Part shown: positions 26,592 through 35,405 of the stretch, one piece after another | How positions within the stretch are numbered: position 1 is the first letter of the stretch | How the letters are laid out: every line of letters starts with the position of its first letter | Assembly (NCBI GenBank): GCA_022561145.1 | Contig: JADFRS010000021.1 | Span: forward strand, 1 to 35,405 | Length of the DNA stretch: 35,405 bases | Source of the DNA: Gemmatimonadota bacterium | Lineage (GTDB): Bacteria; Gemmatimonadota; Gemmatimonadetes; Longimicrobiales; Gaopeijiaceae | Direction: 5' to 3' | Translations under genes and position numbers: made by a program | The notes under the pieces: generated by a model | Seen by the model: only the letters and a program-made list of their open reading frames with translations | What the model was told of the DNA's origin: nothing | The model's database searches: none

Positions 26592-27503
26592 TCATGCATC
26601 CCCATTCCGCACGATTGTACCGGATTCACCCCTCAGAATCGCCGCCGCATCCTCGATGGCGCCGATCGCGGCGAACCCGAGTCCGGATTCCACGAAACGG
26701 CAAGCGGCATCTACCTTGGGGCCCATGGAGCCCGCGGCTAGTTCCATGCCTCGAAGCCGCGAGGGGCTGGCCGTTCTGATGGGTTCTGCATCCGGAGTGC
26801 CCCAGCGGTCCTGAAGGGCCGTAACATCGGTGAGCAGTAGCAGGGCATCGGCACGGAGTGAGCGGGCCAACAGGTCGGCCGTCCGATCCTTATCTATCAC
26901 GGCCTCCACCCCCGAGATGGTGCCGCTCTCGTCGGAGACCACCGGAATGCCACCACCCCCGCCACAGATGACAAGGACTCCGGCGTCCACGAGCAGGCTG
27001 ATGGTCTCCCACTGGAGCACTCGCACGGGCTCGGGGGATGCCACGACCCGCCGGTAGTGTTCCCCTTCAGGAGCGACCGACCAGCCATGGCGATTCGACA
27101 ACTGCTCTGCCTCGCTCTTCGTGAGGACTGGACCGATTGGCTTGGTGGGGTTCTGGAAAGCGGGGTCGTCGGAGTGAACTTCGACCTGCGTGAGCACCGT
27201 CGCGATCCGCTGCCTGGGAAGTTCGTTCGTGAGCGCCTGCTCGATCAGATACCCGATCATGCCCATCGACTCTGCGCCGAGAACATCGAGAGGCGCCCTG
27301 TCCGTCTCCCTCTGCCCGATCGCTCTCGCGGCCAAGAGGCCGATCTGTGGGCCATTGCCGTGGGTCACGACCACGGTGTGCTCTCGCGCCACCTCCGCCA
27401 CGGCACGGGCCGCGCGTTGAATGTGGGCCCGTTGTACCTCCACCGTGGGTTTCTCGCCTCTCCGGAGCAGGGCGTTACCCCCCAAGGCGATGACGATTCT
27501 CAT
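26592..27503 (-). CDS. arcC: Carbamate kinase
   Basis: MRIVIALGGNALL, VVVTHGNGPQIGLLA, VLTQVEVHSDDPAFQNPTKPIGP, ICGGGGGIPVV, AVIDKDRTADLLA, GSMGPKVDAACRFVE. Confidence 0.95.
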   Translation of the reverse strand: MRIVIALGGNALLRRGEKPTVEVQRAHIQRAARAVAEVAREHTVVVTHGNGPQIGLLAARAIGQRETDRAPLDVLGAESMGMIGYLIEQALTNELPRQRIATVLTQVEVHSDDPAFQNPTKPIGPVLTKSEAEQLSNRHGWSVAPEGEHYRRVVASPEPVRVLQWETISLLVDAGVLVICGGGGGIPVVSDESGTISGVEAVIDKDRTADLLARSLRADALLLLTDVTALQDRWGTPDAEPIRTASPSRLRGMELAAGSMGPKVDAACRFVESGLGFAAIGAIEDAAAILRGESGTIVRNGDA

Positions 27504-27542
27504 CGTGGGCGACTCAGGTGGCTCGGCGGGGGTACATCCGGA

Positions 27543-27620
27543 TCACACCAGCAAGGGGTCGGTGATGATCTCGACCAGCGAGGGACCGCGGTGCGCCAAT
27601 GCCTTGAACCAGGTGCGGGG
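27543..27620 (-). pseudogene. C-terminal remnant resembling a thiamine-pyrophosphate-dependent enzyme
   Basis: WFKALAHRGPSLVEIITDPLLV* matches the typical C-terminal motif; no upstream TPP-enzyme sequence. Confidence 0.4.
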
Positions 27621-27689
27621 GGGTGAGGTGCTGTCGGCCATGGATGCCTCCCGGTGGGATAGAGATCTCGAGAAAGCATGGCCCCACGC

Positions 27690-28087
27690 GAGGCTCGGGC
27701 GCAACCGAGCTCCGGGAATTCGACACCACGGATGAATGGACCGCCCAACGCCAGGAGTACACAAACCGCCAAGCCGAGATGAGGCGGCGCATCGGGGAAG
27801 CACCCGCGGCCGGAGACGACCCACATTTCATTCACTCCGACGCTTACGACGAACGCCAGCGCGCTGAGCTCGACCTCTACGACGAGTTCCAGAACGACCT
27901 GATCGGTCCTGGAGGTTGGACGAACATCAACGAGGCACACTATAGCCTCATCGATCGCGCGATCGAGGAGAACCGTGGACGGCGGATTCTCATCACGTTC
28001 GGTGGCGGCCACAAGTACTGGTTCCTCGACCGCCTGCGAGCCAGGGACGACGTGACCGTGCTCGACCTGGCGCCATACCTGCGGTAA
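27690..28087 (+). pseudogene. C-terminal fragment of a DUF5694/ChaN-like protein
   Basis: NINEAHYSLIDRAIEENRGRRILITFGGGHKYWFLDRLRARDDVTVLDLAPYLR; N-terminal part appears missing. Confidence 0.4.
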
Positions 28088-28095
28088 TCGTCGGC

Positions 28096-28941
28096 TTACT
28101 CGAAGTCGACGAGCACTCCGTCACACACCAGGCGGAAACCCAACTCCCGGTAGATCTTGTTCGGGGTCGGGCTCGCCTTGTCGGTATAGAGGAAGCAGAA
28201 GTCTTTGCCGCCGTCCAGGAGGTGGTGGCCGAGCCTGCCCACCAGCGCTGATGCGTAGCCTTTTCCTCGGTGGGTCGGGGGCGTGTACACCAAGCTGATA
28301 CGAATCCCGTTGGGCGTAGCGCCGGACAGTCCCACGACTGAGACGGGCTGCCCGTCGTCCCACACGAACATCGAGCCCTCCTCGATGCGCTGTTCGGCCG
28401 CGGACCGGGGTTTGGAATGAGGTGGGGGCGCCCCTGTCTGGAAATCTTCGATCCAGGTAGCTATGAGTTCGACGTCGTCCGGCGTGCCGCTGCGGAGGTG
28501 CCCGGGTGCATCAGGAACGGTCAAGTGCTCAGGGTCGAGTCGGTAGATTCCCTGGGCCATGATGACTTTGTGGCCACGACCGGTCGCCGCGCTCCATCGA
28601 GCCGCGAACGCCAAGGTGGAGTCCCGGGGTCCCAGGACACCCGATAGGTCCGGGTCGTTCTCGGCGAATTCGCGGGCGAGTACCTCGAGCGCCTCGTCCG
28701 GTCCGCGCGTGACCACGACGCGGTGTGGCGGCGTCTTGAGTGCGCACGCGACGACGTGCTTGGCGACCGCGACGGTGGCCAGCACCGGAACGGGCTCGCC
28801 GATCTCCGCTCCTTCGGGCAGAGATCCGAGAAGCCCGAGCATCAGCCCGTTTTCCGCCTCCGCTTCGAGCAAGAACGACTCCGCCGCCTCACTGAACGAG
28901 GTGCGTGTTTCGTGACGGGTGAGCTTCACTGCGTCATGCAC
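28096..28941 (-). CDS. GNAT-family N-acetyltransferase
   Basis: ISLVYTPPTHRGKGYASALVGRLGHHLLDGGKDFCFLYTDKASPTPNKIYRELGFRLV. Confidence 0.9.
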   Translation of the reverse strand: MHDAVKLTRHETRTSFSEAAESFLLEAEAENGLMLGLLGSLPEGAEIGEPVPVLATVAVAKHVVACALKTPPHRVVVTRGPDEALEVLAREFAENDPDLSGVLGPRDSTLAFAARWSAATGRGHKVIMAQGIYRLDPEHLTVPDAPGHLRSGTPDDVELIATWIEDFQTGAPPPHSKPRSAAEQRIEEGSMFVWDDGQPVSVVGLSGATPNGIRISLVYTPPTHRGKGYASALVGRLGHHLLDGGKDFCFLYTDKASPTPNKIYRELGFRLVCDGVLVDFE

Positions 28942-29103
28942 GGGCCTGGGGTTGCGGCCATCCGGGCCATGGGTGGGCCTACCGTTGGGAAGCGCACTAT
29001 AGGAAGCTACAATCCACCGTGACACTATGCCGTGTGACCGTCGCGAACCAGCCGCCTACGGCTACGCCATCTCGGTACTTCCGGAGAATCGACTCAGAAC
29101 CTG

Positions 29104-30039
29104 ATGCCCACGCCCGCCTTAGGACTCCGCCGCTCCGAGACGCTCGAGGGTTCCCTACGCCGCGTGGTCATGGAGCGGTTGGATGTCGTCTCCCTCAGGC
29201 TCACTCTCGAAAGCGAGCCTGAGGCCCTGGGCCGGGCGGTGCACCTCGCCCGGCGCACGCTCAAGAAGATCCGCGCTCTGTTACGCCTGATTGCTTCCGG
29301 GGAGGGCGGACCGGCTGTGGCGGCGCCACTCATCGACCTCAGGGATGCCGGGCGTGCCCTCGCTCCGCTACGCGATGCCGACGTGCTCGTAACCATCGTG
29401 AGGGCCTCCGCTGCTGGTCTGCCTGCGTCCCATGACCGGGAGTCGCTCGCCAACCTGGAGGGGATCTTCGTGGCCCGGCGTGAATCCGTGCTCGACGCTA
29501 GGAACGATGTGATGCTGGCCACAGCCGTCCGGCACACCGATGCGGCACGCCGCGCGATCGAGGCGTGGACGCCGTGCGCCACCGACTTCGACCTGATTCG
29601 CGCTGGGATCGGCGACTGGTACGGGCGCGGGCGAATAGCCATGGCGGCCGCGTGCGGTGGCACGAAGGCCGAGGTGTTCCACAGGTGGAGGAAGAGAACC
29701 AAGGACGTCCGCCATCAATTGGAGTTTCTCGCACCCGTCGCCTCGGAGCTGGTAGCCGCCACCGATGACATCCATCGTCTCACCGACCTGCTGGGCGACG
29801 CCAACGATCTAGACCATCTGGAAGCCGCGGCCCGCTCGCTCGACCCGGCCGGTTTCAACGCGGCGGATCCGGCATTCCTGTTCCTGGCCGACCAACGTAG
29901 GTCCCTTTGGGGTGCCGCGTGCTCCCTCGGACAGGAGCTCTTCGCGGAGGAATCCGACGGCTACACATCGCGGCTCGAATGCCACTGGGAGAGTTGGATC
30001 GCTGAGGAGGCGGAGTCGGCGAACGTGGGTCAGGGGTAG
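29104..30039 (+). CDS. CHAD domain-containing protein
   Basis: LARRTLKKIRALLRLI, LRDADVLV, FHRWRKRTKDVRHQLEFL, LTDLLGDANDLDHL. Confidence 0.9.
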   Translation: MPTPALGLRRSETLEGSLRRVVMERLDVVSLRLTLESEPEALGRAVHLARRTLKKIRALLRLIASGEGGPAVAAPLIDLRDAGRALAPLRDADVLVTIVRASAAGLPASHDRESLANLEGIFVARRESVLDARNDVMLATAVRHTDAARRAIEAWTPCATDFDLIRAGIGDWYGRGRIAMAAACGGTKAEVFHRWRKRTKDVRHQLEFLAPVASELVAATDDIHRLTDLLGDANDLDHLEAAARSLDPAGFNAADPAFLFLADQRRSLWGAACSLGQELFAEESDGYTSRLECHWESWIAEEAESANVGQG

Positions 30040-30683
30040 AGCCTGGTGGGCTCCCAACCGGACTCCGTCCGGCAAAAAAGGAGGCGGTCGTGCAGCCGGT
30101 TCAACCGGCCCTGCCAGAATTCGATGCGCTCCGGCTTCAACCGGTAGCCACCCCAGAACGGCGGTAGAGGCACTTCAGAGCCCTCAAACCGCGCATCGTA
30201 GCGCTCGAAGCGCGCACGGAGATCATCGGCCGTTTCCAGTTCCTCGCTCTGCCTCGAGGCCCAGGCGCCGAGTTGGCTCCCGCGCGCCCGGGTCAGGAAG
30301 TAGGTGTTCGCCTCTTCGGGCGAAACGCGCTCGACCGTGCCTTCGATGCGCACTTGTCTCTGGAGGACCGGCCAATACGCCAGTAGCGCGGCCTTGGGAT
30401 TGCGGTCCAACTCCCTGGCTTTCCTGCTGCCGAAGTTCGTATAGAAGTCGAAACCACGATCACTGAATTCCTTGAGGAGCACCATGCGGGCCGAAGGAGT
30501 GCCATCCGGTGTCGCCGTAGCCAGCGTTACTGCTTCAGGCAGGAGGATCCCAGATTTGTTGGCCGCGTCGAACCACTCTGAGAACAGGTCGATCGGGTCT
30601 CGATCAGCCGCCGCCTCAGGCAGTCCTCGGGCCATCCCCTTGCCCATGGTCACTAGAGAACGGATCGAGGACTTCAAGGACAT
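30030..30683 (-). CDS. pdxH: Pyridoxamine 5'-phosphate oxidase
   Basis: RMVLLKEFSDRGFDFYTNFGSRKARELDRNPKAALLAYW, QVRIEGTVERVS, SRQSE, GGYRLKPERIEFWQGRLNRLHDRLLF. Confidence 0.95.
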   Translation of the reverse strand: MSLKSSIRSLVTMGKGMARGLPEAAADRDPIDLFSEWFDAANKSGILLPEAVTLATATPDGTPSARMVLLKEFSDRGFDFYTNFGSRKARELDRNPKAALLAYWPVLQRQVRIEGTVERVSPEEANTYFLTRARGSQLGAWASRQSEELETADDLRARFERYDARFEGSEVPLPPFWGGYRLKPERIEFWQGRLNRLHDRLLFCRTESGWEPTRLYP

Positions 30684-30796
30684 CGTGCTGTCTTACCTCC
30701 TTCGACCACACTCGGCCGGGGCGGACTGTCTCGCGCCGCTGTGATTCGCGGCAGAACATGCCTGAAGGGGTCAGGCGAGGGCAAGAGAAGCGGCCG

Positions 30797-31297
30797 CTAG
30801 CGTCCGCCCGAACCCGATCCCCCAGGCCGTTGGTCGAACCCGGGAGCGATTCGGGCCGCCTCACCGCCCGGGACCCAGATTACCAACGCGCGCACCGGTT
30901 CGTTTCCGGGTATGCGGTGGATCACCTCGTCGCCGGGCCGGACAATACCCACCATTCCAGGGGTGAGCAGGTAGGACTCACCGTTCACGACGTGTTCGAG
31001 TTCGCCCGAAAGCACGTAGAAGATCTCGATGGACGTGTGATTGTGTCCGCGCCTTGGAACTGAGCCGGCGGGGAACGTGATCTCCCCGATCTCCAACTCC
31101 GAGCCGCCGAGGTTTTCCGCCTCGACCAACATCTTGATGGTGAGGGCGCTCCTGCTCGACTCGAACCAGCGGGTCCCTCGTGTCGCTTTCTGGTACTCCT
31201 GTGCGTCTGCGTTCCACGCACCCGCGGCGAGAGGATTGACCAAGCGCGTCAGTCCAGGCGCACGATCGACCCGCCGGCCGTCAGGGCCGCGCCGCAC
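30797..31297 (-). CDS. Cupin domain-containing protein (start uncertain)
   Basis: RRGHNHTSIEIFYVLSGELEHVVNGESYLLTPGMVGIVRPGDEVIHRI. Confidence 0.8.
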   Translation of the reverse strand: MRRGPDGRRVDRAPGLTRLVNPLAAGAWNADAQEYQKATRGTRWFESSRSALTIKMLVEAENLGGSELEIGEITFPAGSVPRRGHNHTSIEIFYVLSGELEHVVNGESYLLTPGMVGIVRPGDEVIHRIPGNEPVRALVIWVPGGEAARIAPGFDQRPGGSGSGGR

Positions 31298-31729
31298 TCG
31301 TTCCGCTCGCGAAAGATGCTGAACGGAGTGGGCGGTTCAGGATGCTCGGGCGGATCCTGGAGTGCGAGTTGCCACCACCCCACGTCGTGCCAACGTCCGA
31401 TCTTGTGGCCTACGGTGCGGTAGACGCCCAACGGCTTGAAGCCGAGAGCCTCATGCAGGCCTACGCTGCCCTCGTTGGGTAGAGTGATCCCGGCATACGC
31501 CTTCACCAGGCCCTGTTGCTTGAGGACCTCGAGGAGCGAGGTATAGAGAGCACGCGACACGCCCGAGCGCCGCTGCGATACGACGCTCCATCTCGCCTGC
31601 CGACGGCGGGCTCTCTTCGAACGAGATGGCGGTATCCGCCACGATCGGCCGGTAGATGTCCGAGATCTGCCCAGCGTCGGGCGGGCGGGCGATGCGAATC
31701 CGGGTCAACTCCATCGACGTCCCCGCCAT
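31249..31729 (-). pseudogene. GNAT (phosphinothricin acetyltransferase-like) gene with internal deletion and frame change
   Basis: N-part IRIARPPDAGQISDIYRPIVADTAISFEESPPSAGEMERRIA and C-part SRALYTSLLEVLKQQGLVKAYAGITLPNEGSVGLHEALGFKPLGVYRTVGHKIGRWHDVGWWQL are in different frames; the central segment is absent. Confidence 0.75.
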
Positions 31730-31744
31730 TCTCCGTGTATGCCG

Positions 31745-32788
31745 TCAGCTGCCCCCGTAGATCTCAGTCCCGGGGAAGGTGAGGGCGTAGCCGTACCAGC
31801 GCGTAAAGACCTGCATGGGCCGCTCGGCGCGTACTTCCGAGTCGCCGTCGAAGAGTCCTCCGGCCCGCACGTGACGGCCATTGTTCAGCCGCAGCACGGT
31901 CCCGTCCCAGCTGGCTCCCGTGGCTTCAGTGTAAAGGGCCGCGACCGTGTTCGCCGTAGGCTCGATGTAAATGAGCACGCCGCGTCCGTCGATACGGTCG
32001 AACACGAATCCACCCTCATCGTTGACCACCTCCATGGGGTAGTACGTCTGGGTGTCGTTGGTCCAGACACCCAGCCCGATGTCCATCTCCGGCCTTCTCG
32101 GATCTTCGCCCCGCATGGTGCGGTGCATCCGGTCGGACAGCATCCGCACCCGGTCGGTCAGCGGCGCCCAACGGCTGCGCTTGCGGATTTCTCGGTCGGA
32201 GATTGCCACCATCAGGTCCGGGTCACCGTCCAGCGCTTGCTCAACCGTGGCAAGCAGCAGGTTGTACATGGGCATCTGGCGTCCCTTCATCGGCCCGTCC
32301 AACGCCTTGCCCGTGATGTGGTGCCAATAGGAGCCCGTCTCGGAGTCCCAAAGCAATGAGACGCCGTTGAACAGACCCCGAAACTCGAAGTGAAGGAGCT
32401 GTCCGTCGATCGTGGGAGTGAAACTCACCCCTGAGTTGCAGACGGGTCAGAACGACACCATCCACGGCTCGCCCATGATCTCACCCTGCGCCGCGTGGTG
32501 GTATGACATCTGGTCCCTCACCAGGGCGAGTCTTTGTTGGGAGTGTTCGATGATCAGGAGGACCGCGTGATCCTGCAGCGTGCCGTCAGAGAGGGCGTCG
32601 CGCAGCGGCCGGATCTCATCGGTCACCTGGAACGGGACGTAGACGGTCGAATCGAAAAGCATCGCCCGGTTGGCGTCGAACTCTTCGCTTCCGGCCGTAA
32701 CGAGTTCCTGGGCCGACAGCGTGAGTACGCCGGCCACAGCCGCCATGGGAAAGGCGAGCAGTGAGGTCGCGAGGCGTGACTTGGTCAT
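31745..32788 (-). CDS. DUF3179 domain-containing exported protein with in-frame TGA (32449..32447) at the first Cys of CPxC; candidate selenoprotein or nonsense-interrupted gene
   Basis: Same-frame ORFs 32447..32845 and 31745..32428 read ...GEIMGEPWMVSF[TGA]PVCNSGVSFTPTIDGQLLHFEFRGLFNGVSLLWDSETGSYWHHITGKALDGPMKGRQM...; signal peptide MTKSRLATSLLAFPMAAVAGVLTLSAQ. Confidence 0.8.
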
Positions 32789-33014
32789 GTCCACTCCCGA
32801 GCAGGGGTTAGGCGGTCTTTGGGAGCCTGGTGCTCCGCATCCCAACTCGCCGCCATGGTACTATCGTTCCGTGGGGTGGGGAAGGGAGCCTCGCCCGATG
32901 GATCATGCATCCCCCCCCGGAGACGCGACGGTCCGACCGCCAGTCCACCGCCTCTAGATCGTGGAGGCGTCCCACATCCACGCTGAGCAGGTCGTGCCGA
33001 TTCCGCTTGGTGAG

Positions 33015-34037
33015 TCAGGAGGCCCTTTGTGCCGCCTTGACCTCTCTGAACCCGACCAGCTTGTGCTTGTCCTCGTCCCAAAGCGCCAGCGACAGGGTCT
33101 TCAGACTGGTCCACGTGGTGATCTTGTTCGCCGTCTGAAGTTCGGGGTTCTCGTCCACGCACTGCTGCAGCTTGTAGTTCGGGATCCGGGCGCTCAGATG
33201 GTGCACGTGATGCAGCCCGATGCTGCCGGTAATCCACTGAAACCAAGCGGGCAGCACCAGATGCGAGCTACCGTGAAGGCCCGCGTCGAAGTAGTCCCAG
33301 TCCTCGTGATCGTGCCAGTACGCATCCTCGAATTGGTGTTGTACGTAAAAGAGCCAGACCCCCAACGAGGTCGTGACCACCATGACCGGAAGTTCCACGA
33401 GCAATAAGGCCTGCCACCCGATCAGGTTCCACATGACGGCGACCACACCCACCAGGGCCAGGTTGGTGAGCCAGACGCTGCGCCAGGCCCCCTTCCACGA
33501 GTGGGGAATATCCCACGGGTAGCGGTGCTTGACGATGAAGTGGAACAGGGCACCGATCCCGAACAGGATGAACGGGTTACGGTGTATCCGGTACCTGAGG
33601 CGCCGGAAGCGGGTCATCGCCAGGTACTCGCGCACCGTGAACGTGTCCACGTCGCCGAACCCACGGAAGTCCAGGTCTCCGCTGTGTGCGTGATGGTGTG
33701 CGTGCGTCTTTCGCCAGTAAGCGTACGGAGTGAGCGTGAGCACGCCGATGACCGACCCGAGGGCGTTCGCCATGCGCTGCGACTTGAAGAACGATCCGTG
33801 ACCACAGTCGTGCTGGATGATGAAAAGCCGAATGAGGAAGCCTCCCGCAGGGATGGCCAGGGCCAGCGTGAGCCAGTAGCTGACTTCCAAGCTGCGATAC
33901 GCGGCGTACCAGAGCACGAAGAAGGGGACCGCGCTGGTGATCACCTGCATGACGCTTCGGCGAGTGTCCCCTCCCCAGTAGGGTGAGAGGACCGTCTTCC
34001 ATTGCTTTGCAACTTTCGGGTCCGGCTGTCTTGTCAC
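33015..34037 (-). CDS. Fatty acid desaturase (start uncertain; ORF open to 34142)
   Basis: Histidine boxes HDCGH, HAHHHAH, HHVHH with TM segments. Confidence 0.92.
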   Translation of the reverse strand: MTRQPDPKVAKQWKTVLSPYWGGDTRRSVMQVITSAVPFFVLWYAAYRSLEVSYWLTLALAIPAGGFLIRLFIIQHDCGHGSFFKSQRMANALGSVIGVLTLTPYAYWRKTHAHHHAHSGDLDFRGFGDVDTFTVREYLAMTRFRRLRYRIHRNPFILFGIGALFHFIVKHRYPWDIPHSWKGAWRSVWLTNLALVGVVAVMWNLIGWQALLLVELPVMVVTTSLGVWLFYVQHQFEDAYWHDHEDWDYFDAGLHGSSHLVLPAWFQWITGSIGLHHVHHLSARIPNYKLQQCVDENPELQTANKITTWTSLKTLSLALWDEDKHKLVGFREVKAAQRAS

Positions 34038-34138
34038 TTTCCCTCCGTCGATTGGGTCGCGAGCCGGGTTTCGAGGCCTGATGAACGCCGCCAATTCTGG
34101 CAGATCAGGCCGTGGGAGGCAACGGGCAGGGGGGTAGG

Positions 34139-34930
34139 TCATCCATGCGGGGCGCCGAGGGCGGCCGGGAGACCGGCCAGCGAGTCGAGGACCAGGTTGG
34201 GCTTGGGCCGCGCGTGTTCCAGGTCGTCCGCACGGAACTTGCCGGTGCGCACCAACACGCCTTTCGCTCCGCAGGCACGGGCGCCCGCGACGTCGGTGGT
34301 GATGTCGTCCCCGACCACCGCCATGGCACTCAGTCCGATCCCCATCGAATCGGCGGCGGCCTGAAAGAAGGTTGGGCTGGGCTTGCCCGCCAGAGTGGCT
34401 TCTTGGCCGGACGCGAACTCCAAGGCTGCCACGAACGCTCCTGCGTCCAGCGTCGGTCCTTCTGAGGTCTCCCAGTAGCGGTTGCGCTGGAGGGCCACGA
34501 ATTCGGCTCCCCCACGGATCTGCCGAAATGCGCGGTTCAGCAGATCGAAGCTCCAGCCACGGCCGAGGTCACCGACGACAATCGCCTGGGGTTCGGTGTC
34601 ATTCAGCGTGAAGTGATCGAAATCCTCGTACGTCGCCTCCGGGAGATAGAGCGAAACGTTCCACAACCCGCGCTTTTCGAGTAGACCGGAGGCCGCGAGG
34701 GGGGCTGTGAAAATCTCGTCGGCCACCACATCCAGGCCTCGGGTTCGCAGGCCCTCGACCACGGCTGAGCGCGGCATGCGCGTCGTGTTGGTGCCGAATC
34801 GGAGCGGGATCCCAGACCGCCGCAGAGATTCGATCGCGTCGGCGGCTCCGGGCAGGAGGCGGTCTCCGAGATAGACCGTGCCATCGAGATCGATCAGGAG
34901 TCCGTCGATCCCGGCGAGTTCATGCTCCAT
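34139..34930 (-). CDS. HAD-IIA family sugar/phospho-phosphatase
   Basis: GLLIDLDGTVYLGDRLLPGA, FGTNTTR, GKPSPTFFQAAADSMGI, VVGDDITTDVAGARACGAKGVLVRTGKF. Confidence 0.93.
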   Translation of the reverse strand: MEHELAGIDGLLIDLDGTVYLGDRLLPGAADAIESLRRSGIPLRFGTNTTRMPRSAVVEGLRTRGLDVVADEIFTAPLAASGLLEKRGLWNVSLYLPEATYEDFDHFTLNDTEPQAIVVGDLGRGWSFDLLNRAFRQIRGGAEFVALQRNRYWETSEGPTLDAGAFVAALEFASGQEATLAGKPSPTFFQAAADSMGIGLSAMAVVGDDITTDVAGARACGAKGVLVRTGKFRADDLEHARPKPNLVLDSLAGLPAALGAPHG

Positions 34931-35033
34931 TGGCGGCAGGCTCCGCGCGCGTTCGTGGATGGGCTAGTGCCTTTTGTGCGTTCGCAGTATCGGACAGGCG
35001 GGATGACGAGACAAGCCAGGTGGCGGAAGAGTC

Positions 35034-35405
35034 TCATACTACGTACCGGGCGGGATTCTTGTTGAATTGCTCGGACCCGCCTCGAGGGATTGAGAGTGAT
35101 GTCCAGTTTTCTCGGGCTCTGCTTCTCGCCAAATGCACGATCTGCCCGACGTGATACGCGTAGTGGCTGAGTTGCCTCTGAATCGCTTGCAGGACCGTGT
35201 GCGCCTCGCCTCGGATCGCGACGGAGCTCATCAGGTCCTCCGCGTCGAGTGAGTCGAGTGTGCCAAGCACCAACTCCCAGCCCAGCTCCCAACTCGCCGT
35301 GAGGGCGGCGGCGGTGTCATCCTCGTCGATGACGAATTCCAGGTCGCGGTGTCTGTCGGGCTTCTCGCCGTCGCTCGTGAGAAAGTCGCGCCACCTCGAG
35401 CGCAT
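35034..35405 (-). CDS. DinB-superfamily / DUF1572-like protein, 5' end truncated by window edge
   Basis: LVLGTLDSLDAEDLMSSVAIRGEAHTVLQAIQRQLSHYAYHVGQIVHLAR. Confidence 0.75.
   Translation of the reverse strand: MRSRWRDFLTSDGEKPDRHRDLEFVIDEDDTAAALTASWELGWELVLGTLDSLDAEDLMSSVAIRGEAHTVLQAIQRQLSHYAYHVGQIVHLARSRARENWTSLSIPRGGSEQFNKNPARYVV

Noticed and set aside
1-35405. CRISPR arrays, transposases, integrases, phage genes or canonical defence systems
   Set aside because: No regularly spaced repeats and no recognisable recombinase, Cas, restriction or toxin-antitoxin proteins in the ORF set.

Overview
A 35.4 kb, high-GC, densely coded bacterial chromosomal window. The gene content (SusC/SusD pair, PadR regulator, HTH/membrane-protein pair, BamA-like barrel fusion) looks Gemmatimonadota-like, but this taxonomic guess is inference only. 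About 27 credible protein-coding genes are present: Kef-type antiporter, PA0069-type radical SAM, beta-lactamase-fold hydrolase, DUF456, kinase-like/BamA fusion, Fpg/Nei glycosylase, PadR, UppS, DoxX, SixA-like phosphatase, M28 peptidase, cyanophycinase, Ogt, SusD, SusC, carbamate kinase, GNAT, CHAD, PdxH, cupin, DUF3179, fatty acid desaturase, HAD-IIA and a DinB/DUF1572-like gene. Several gene and tRNA remnants are interspersed. The most notable observation is a DUF3179-family gene (31745..32788, minus strand) whose only interruption is an in-frame TGA. That TGA sits exactly at the first Cys of the conserved CPxC motif (SF[TGA]PVCNSGVSF) and is followed by bacterial-SECIS-like hairpins. It is therefore a candidate selenoprotein, or alternatively a precisely placed nonsense mutation. 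Other notable items are a tRNA-Arg(CCT)-like gene split into two halves about 1.1 kb apart, two 121-bp copies of a structured direct repeat, a 14-bp palindromic promoter element shared by two loci with identical 18-bp spacing to putative -10 boxes, a secreted kinase-like domain fused to an outer-membrane barrel, and several frameshifted or deleted genes.
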